Shown here one piece after another: positions 35,084-38,877 of a stretch of DNA of 38,877 nucleotides. The DNA lies in contig NZ_JANQVQ010000218.1 of the NCBI RefSeq assembly GCF_030730205.1, forward strand, positions 1-38,877. The letters run 5' to 3'. Position 1 is the stretch's first letter. Every line of letters starts with the position of its first letter. Under the pieces are notes generated by a model. That model made no database searches and had not been told where the DNA came from. It worked only from the letters and a program-made list of their open reading frames with translations. Made by a program: the position numbers and the translations under genes. Origin of the DNA: Paraglaciecola sp. (GTDB taxonomy: Bacteria; Pseudomonadota; Gammaproteobacteria; Enterobacterales; Alteromonadaceae).

Positions 35084-35515
35084 TTACGCGTAGATCTTTT
35101 TGGCTCGCTCGGTGAACGCCACGACCATATTGCTGGCAATAGAATTAAAGACCTTACCAAAAGCAAACTCAACAATTTTACTGGAAAACGAAAAATCTAG
35201 GTTCAATTCAATTTTACAAGCACTGGGGCTCAAAGAAGTAATTGTCCAACCACCGCTTAATTTTGAGAACGGACCGTCAACTAAGTTCATTTGAATTGCT
35301 TGCCCACGAATTAAAGTATTTTCGGTAGTAAACCACTGTTTCACTCCCGCCTTTGAAATCAATATAGACGCTCGCATGCTGTCTTCATCTTGCCTCAACA
35401 CTTCGGTTTTGGCACAACCGGGAATAAACTCTGGATATTTATCGACATCATTTATTAAATCAAACATAGATTCAGCACTATAAGCGACTAAGGCACTGCG
35501 CGACACGTTTGGCAT
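35084..35515 (-). CDS. ratA: RatA family protein (START/Coq10-like)
   Basis: A 143-residue single START-fold domain with the family pattern VSRSALVAYSAESMFDLINDV, YPEFIPGCAKTEVL and a C-terminal amphipathic helix ending in AFTERAKKIYA. E. coli RatA was described as inhibiting 70S ribosome association; homology to Coq10 suggests a ubiquinone-binding role instead. GGAG precedes the ATG. It is divergent from smpB, the classic ratA-rnfH/smpB arrangement. Confidence 0.93.
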   Translation of the reverse strand: MPNVSRSALVAYSAESMFDLINDVDKYPEFIPGCAKTEVLRQDEDSMRASILISKAGVKQWFTTENTLIRGQAIQMNLVDGPFSKLSGGWTITSLSPSACKIELNLDFSFSSKIVEFAFGKVFNSIASNMVVAFTERAKKIYA

Positions 35516-35600
35516 TAATTCTCCACTATCATTACCAAAGTTGAAAACTGCATAAGGCTAACATATTTTACGCTAACACGTTCAATTTCAATGATTTTAG

Positions 35601-35628
35601 TTGTGTGCGACTGGACATGCTTTATAAT
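35601..35628 (+). promoter_or_regulatory. Probable smpB promoter with consensus -10
   Basis: TTGTGT (35601-35606), a 16-base spacer, then a perfect TATAAT (35623-35628). Transcription would start about seven bases after the -10, at or next to the first ATG of smpB (35636), implying little or no untranslated leader. Confidence 0.55.
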
Positions 35629-35635
35629 GCCCGAC

Positions 35636-36115
35636 ATGAATATGAAGAAGTCCAAACCAAACAATAAACCTACCATTGCGCTAAATAAAAAAGCGCGTCA
35701 TGAATACCACTTGCAAGACAAAATCGAAGCAGGACTGGAATTACAGGGATGGGAAGTAAAAAGCATTCGCTCTGGTAAAATTAATATTACCGAGAGCTTT
35801 GTGTCGATTGAAAAAGGTGAAGCCTTTGTTTTAGGCACGACCATTCAACCTCTAAATCAAGCGTCGACTCACGTTGTCTGTGATCCAACCCGGAAGCGTA
35901 AGTTGCTCATTAAACGTCGTGAACTGGATAAACTTATCGGCTCTGTAGAACGTCAAGGTTACTCTATTATTCCTACTGCCATGTATTGGAGTAAAAATTG
36001 GGTAAAACTTGAAATTTATTTGGCGAAGGGTAAGCAGGAACACGACAAACGGGATTCGATTAAAGACCGTGATTGGGCCCGCGATAAAGAACGTATGATG
36101 AAACATAAGGTCTAA
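35636..36115 (+). CDS. smpB: SsrA-binding protein SmpB
   Basis: A 159-residue OB-fold protein that binds tmRNA and delivers it to stalled ribosomes for trans-translation. Core motifs: [37 protein letters not shown], and the basic C-terminal tail [21 protein letters not shown] that enters the ribosomal mRNA channel. I choose ATG 35636; an ATG two codons later is equally plausible, and earlier frame starts would overlap the -10 box. No Shine-Dalgarno precedes either ATG. Its RNA partner ssrA is 2.4 kb downstream. Confidence 0.93.
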   Translation: MNMKKSKPNNKPTIALNKKARHEYHLQDKIEAGLELQGWEVKSIRSGKINITESFVSIEKGEAFVLGTTIQPLNQASTHVVCDPTRKRKLLIKRRELDKLIGSVERQGYSIIPTAMYWSKNWVKLEIYLAKGKQEHDKRDSIKDRDWARDKERMMKHKV

Positions 36116-36137
36116 TAAACCTGTATGTATCTAACCG

Positions 36138-36164
36138 AAGCCGAGCATTGTCCTCGGCTTTTTT
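36138..36164 (+). terminator. Intrinsic terminator of smpB
   Basis: AAGCCGAG, seven-base loop CATTGTC, CTCGGCTT, followed by a T run; it starts 22 bases after the smpB stop. Confidence 0.9.
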
Positions 36165-36313
36165 ATTGCGTTAAGCTTGTCGCGTATTTCAATAACCATG
36201 AACAGGACGGCGCTTTGCTCAGCTTCTTATGAAGGGAAAGAGTCGCTAATAGCTTGTCTATAGGGTGCGCTTAAGCTATCTCAACTCCATTAACACACCA
36301 GGAATTAAGTACT

Positions 36314-37075
36314 ATGTTTAGCCACGCAATCGCTCGCAAACCCTGTCGTTCCATGGTCAAAGGAATAACCTCAGCCAAACGTGGAAAGCCCAATTTTGAG
36401 ATAGCCTGTGAGCAACACGATGATTACATATTGGCACTACAAGAATGTGGTTTAAGCGTCACAGTGCTTGATGCATTAGAAGCCTTTCCAGACTCCTGTT
36501 TTGTTGAGGATGTCGCGTTGTTTACACCTATAGGGGCTATTTTAACCCATCCTGGCACGCCCAGCCGACAAGGCGAAGTAAAGTTCATCGCTGAAGTAGT
36601 GAACCAATTTTATCCTTATCCAGATATCATTGATGCCCCCGGCCACCTAGAAGCTGGTGACATCATGATGGTTGGAGGACATTTTTATATTGGTTTGTCT
36701 GGCCGTACCAATCGCCAAGGTGCACAACAATTGATTCACTTGTTAGCTAAACAAGGTTTGTCTGGTTCAATGGTGAACATGTCAGGGTTGCCGCACCTAA
36801 AAAGGTCTTTAAGTTATTTAGAAAACAACAATTTACTGACCTTCGGAGAGATGCATCACCATGCCGATTTTAGTGACTACAACCGTATTGAAATGAGTGC
36901 CAATGAACGCTATGCCGCGAGTAGCGTGTGGATCAACGGTACAGTGTTAGTGCCTAAAGGATTTCCAGAAGCACTCGCGACCATTCAGTCACTGGGTTAT
37001 GCCAGTCGTGAAGTAGCAATGTCAGAATTTCAAAAACTCGATGGTGGCCTAAGTGGTTTGTCGCTACGCTTCTAA
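36314..37075 (+). CDS. Dimethylargininase-family (DDAH-like) protein lacking the catalytic Cys
   Basis: A 253-residue guanidino-group-modifying (pentein-fold) protein of the size and pattern of Pseudomonas aeruginosa DDAH, which hydrolyses methylated arginines to citrulline. Substrate and catalytic residues are retained: Asp60 and Glu65 in FPDSCFVED, Glu113 in GHLEAGD, His161 in GLPHLK. The C-terminal motif, which should read DGGLSCLSLRF with the nucleophilic Cys (Cys249 in P. aeruginosa), reads DGGLSGLSLRF: Gly248, codon GGT at 37055-37057, one base from TGT. As written the protein should not hydrolyse by the known covalent mechanism. The rest of the frame is intact, so it is annotated as a CDS. 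It stops 13 bases before the convergent flavin oxidoreductase gene. Confidence 0.88.
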   Translation: MFSHAIARKPCRSMVKGITSAKRGKPNFEIACEQHDDYILALQECGLSVTVLDALEAFPDSCFVEDVALFTPIGAILTHPGTPSRQGEVKFIAEVVNQFYPYPDIIDAPGHLEAGDIMMVGGHFYIGLSGRTNRQGAQQLIHLLAKQGLSGSMVNMSGLPHLKRSLSYLENNNLLTFGEMHHHADFSDYNRIEMSANERYAASSVWINGTVLVPKGFPEALATIQSLGYASREVAMSEFQKLDGGLSGLSLRF

Positions 37076-37088
37076 TTTAAATCATGGA

Positions 37089-38327
37089 CTAATCAAGCTC
37101 AGCCGCATGCAGATTTCGGTAGCGCTTAGTCAATTTAGCTAAGCGCAATTGATCGTCTAATAGTGCAAGCCATGCCCAGCTATCTTTTTTAGGAGCCTGA
37201 CCTTTACTCATTCGCCTAAGCTGTTTTTTGATCAAGGCCATAACAGCAAGCGCACTGAGGGTTTTGTCTTGCCAATTCACTGACGGAATAAAACCAACCC
37301 GCTCAGGATGATCAAGCCATTGTTTAGGTAAGTCGGGCGTATAAGCCAGCGCACTTGCCATGCCCACCAGCGCAACTCCACTTTCAATGACTTGTTCGGC
37401 AATTTCTAAACGCCTGATCCCGCCTGTTGTCATTATTGGGATCTGGCTTTCAAGTGCTATTTTACTGGCAAACTCTAAAAAATAAGCCTCTCGTGCTAAA
37501 GTGCGCTCATCCGCGCTACGACCCTGCATGGCTGGCGCTTCGTAACTACCTCCAGACAATTCCACCATGTCAACGCCGTATTCAGTCAACCAATAAACGA
37601 CTTGCTGGGCATCCTTCACATCAAAGCCACCACGCTGAAAATCTGCTGAATTAAGCTTGACCGCTAAATCAAATTTAATCCCACATGCCACACGCACTTG
37701 TTCAACAATGTTCAGTAATAATCTAGCTCGATTCTCAAGGCTACCACCCCAACTATCCTGACGTCTATTTGTCAGAGGTGATAAAAACTGCGCCAGTAAA
37801 TACCCGTGAGCCGCATGCACTTCAACCCCGTCAAAACCAGCCTCCTGGGCTTTTTGAGCAGTAGTAACAAAGCGCTTGATCACATCTTGTATTTCCTGTT
37901 CATTCATCGCTTTTGGCGGAGCAAACAAAGCAGAATGTTTGCCTAGATTTAAGGCCACATCTGAAGATGATATTACCTTACCTCCCATGCGTTTATAGAC
38001 TTGGCGCCCAGGGTGGTTTATTTGCATCCACACCTTGCAATTATGTTGCTGTGCTTGTTTGGCTAATTGGCTATAGGGCTCAAGCTCAGTGGACTTTTCT
38101 AACACCAACCCACCCGGTCCTGTCATGGCTAATCGATCCACCATCACATTACCAGTGATAATCAAACCCACTCCCCCTCGTGCCCAGGTGCTATATAATT
38201 GCATCAAAGGCTCATCAGGCAATTGGTAAACATTTGCTAAATTTTCTTCCATCGCTGCTTTAACTAAGCGATTCTTGAGTTGATTACCGTTTGGCAAGGT
38301 AAAAAGGCTGAATACATCTTGCGGCAT
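37089..38327 (-). CDS. NADH:flavin oxidoreductase (Old Yellow Enzyme family)
   Basis: A 412-residue FMN TIM-barrel protein. Active-site and FMN-binding segments: KNRLVKAAMEE near the N terminus, WMQINHPGRQ, the VEVHAAHGYLLAQFLSP pair of His residues, SWGGSLENRARL, and MTTGGI ... VGMASALAY near the C-terminal phosphate-binding site. A charged tail of about 60 residues follows the barrel. The substrate is unknown; the family reduces electrophilic alkenes and nitro compounds or acts on other enones. I set the start at 38327 with AGGAAA upstream; an ATG 111 bases earlier adds a non-homologous stretch. Unlike FadH it has no Fe-S or C-terminal FAD domain. Confidence 0.9.
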   Translation of the reverse strand: MPQDVFSLFTLPNGNQLKNRLVKAAMEENLANVYQLPDEPLMQLYSTWARGGVGLIITGNVMVDRLAMTGPGGLVLEKSTELEPYSQLAKQAQQHNCKVWMQINHPGRQVYKRMGGKVISSSDVALNLGKHSALFAPPKAMNEQEIQDVIKRFVTTAQKAQEAGFDGVEVHAAHGYLLAQFLSPLTNRRQDSWGGSLENRARLLLNIVEQVRVACGIKFDLAVKLNSADFQRGGFDVKDAQQVVYWLTEYGVDMVELSGGSYEAPAMQGRSADERTLAREAYFLEFASKIALESQIPIMTTGGIRRLEIAEQVIESGVALVGMASALAYTPDLPKQWLDHPERVGFIPSVNWQDKTLSALAVMALIKKQLRRMSKGQAPKKDSWAWLALLDDQLRLAKLTKRYRNLHAAELD

Positions 38328-38520
38328 GTGTGGTTTCCTGGGAGTTAGCACGCTAAAACGTAGGCTAACACAAACTAGATCAAAGCTAATCATGCTCCCT
38401 AGGGATGAATGCTTAAAAATTTTATTAACATTACCCACAAACTGTTTAAAAAACAGACGAAAAACAAAGATTTAAAACTTAGCTTGGTACAAACGCCAAG
38501 TGCTGTGTTAACATAATAGC

Positions 38521-38540
38521 GTTGGCAGTTTGCAGCCAAC
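38521..38540 (+). repeat. Hairpin just upstream of tmRNA
   Basis: GTTGGC, eight-base loop AGTTTGCA, GCCAAC end seven bases before the mature tmRNA 5' end. It is either part of the precursor leader processed away by RNase P or a site in the promoter region. Confidence 0.35.
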
Positions 38541-38547
38541 ACACTCT

Positions 38548-38877
38548 GGGGCTGATTTTGGATTCGACAGGATGCTTGAGGCTTTAGGTGCATGCAGAGG
38601 AGCGGTTTGCCTCTATAAAAGCCGCAAACAAATAGTCGCAAACGACGAAAACTACGCTCTAGCCGCTTAATAACCGGCTGAGCCCTTCCACTCATACTCT
38701 TTCTGCTAGTAGAGGTTCGGAAGGTCATCCCAGCAGAATAGCGAGGGAACCTTGTCTAAGGGTGAACCGCGAAACAGTATTAGGCCAGCTATGAGAAATC
38801 CTGTTTGTCGGAGTTCAAAATAGTTAAATAAATGACAAAATAAGCATGTAGTACCGACGGTTGATGTATTTTGGACG
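38548..38877 (+). ncRNA. ssrA: Transfer-messenger RNA (tmRNA), 3' end cut by window
   Basis: The 5' end GGGGCTGATTTTGGATTCGAC matches the acceptor and D-arm start of one-piece tmRNA. The resume codon GCA is at 38638-38640 after AATAGTC, and the tag frame to 38667 encodes ANDENYALAA followed by two stops (38668-38673), the same tag as E. coli. Pseudoknot-like segments follow. The window ends at TTTGGACG, so the T arm, the 3' acceptor strand and CCA (roughly 27 bases) lie outside. With smpB nearby the trans-translation system is complete. A CATAAT at 38512-38517 may be the -10, but no good -35 is spaced correctly. Confidence 0.96.

Noticed and set aside
35084-35515. ratA-rnfH as a toxin-antitoxin system
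   Set aside because: The pair is a conserved core-genome neighbour of smpB, homologous to Coq10 and a beta-grasp protein; the sequence gives no support for a plasmid-like toxin-antitoxin module.
38399-38728. A 109-codon minus-strand open frame over ssrA
   Set aside because: It lies antisense to the tmRNA and the flavin oxidoreductase leader and shows no protein-like pattern.
38548-38877. Genomic-island attachment site at the 3' end of ssrA
   Set aside because: ssrA is a frequent integration site, but its 3' end is outside the window and no integrase or repeat is visible.

Overview
This 38.9-kb window is a gene-dense, moderately AT-rich stretch of bacterial chromosome. It carries about 34 intact or near-intact protein genes, one gene remnant and the 5' nine-tenths of the tmRNA gene. 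Gene content and order point to a marine gammaproteobacterium of the order Alteromonadales (Alteromonas/Glaciecola/Paraglaciecola-like). The clues are the blocks yfbV/ackA-pta, aat-bpt-infA/clpA-clpS/cspD, idh/rluE-mnmA-hflD-purB, ydiJ, ppsA/ppsR and ratA-rnfH/smpB/ssrA, a monomeric isocitrate dehydrogenase, and an E. coli-type tmRNA tag. The order is inferred from gene content, not from a database search.

Layout. 1-7.9 kb: a SIMPL-domain protein, an NhaC-type antiporter, 2,4-dienoyl-CoA reductase (fadH) divergent from the 67-kDa signal peptide peptidase sppA, a hotdog acyl-CoA thioesterase, SprT and YfbV. 8-12.4 kb: acetate kinase and phosphotransacetylase (acetate overflow/activation), then thioredoxin reductase. 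12.4-17.4 kb: a compact N-degron locus, with the aminoacyl-transferases Aat and Bpt, IF-1, the ClpA unfoldase, its adaptor ClpS, and CspD. 17.4-23.9 kb: monomeric NADP-isocitrate dehydrogenase divergent from the RNA-modification and purine genes rluE, mnmA, hflD and purB. 23.9-26.8 kb: a membrane class III adenylate cyclase, the ribosomal oxygenase RoxA and a GNAT acetyltransferase. 26.9-33.8 kb: a YdiJ-type FAD/Fe-S dehydrogenase, a small membrane protein, and PEP synthase divergent from its regulatory kinase/phosphorylase PpsR, with a HexR-like operator between them. 33.8-38.9 kb: a decayed DUF2461 gene fragment, a GAF protein with an apparent ATT start, rnfH, ratA, smpB, a dimethylargininase-like protein lacking its catalytic cysteine, an Old Yellow Enzyme homologue, and ssrA, which runs off the window.

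Much of the window is conserved housekeeping DNA. I found no CRISPR array, prophage, insertion sequence or obvious defence island. The observations most worth a second look are the Cys-to-Gly change at the catalytic position of the DDAH-family protein, the near-perfect HexR box placed to control ppsA and ppsR oppositely, the non-ATG GAF gene behind a 17-bp palindrome, the possibly leaderless smpB transcript, the class III cyclase set between purB and roxA, and the frameshifted DUF2461 remnant.
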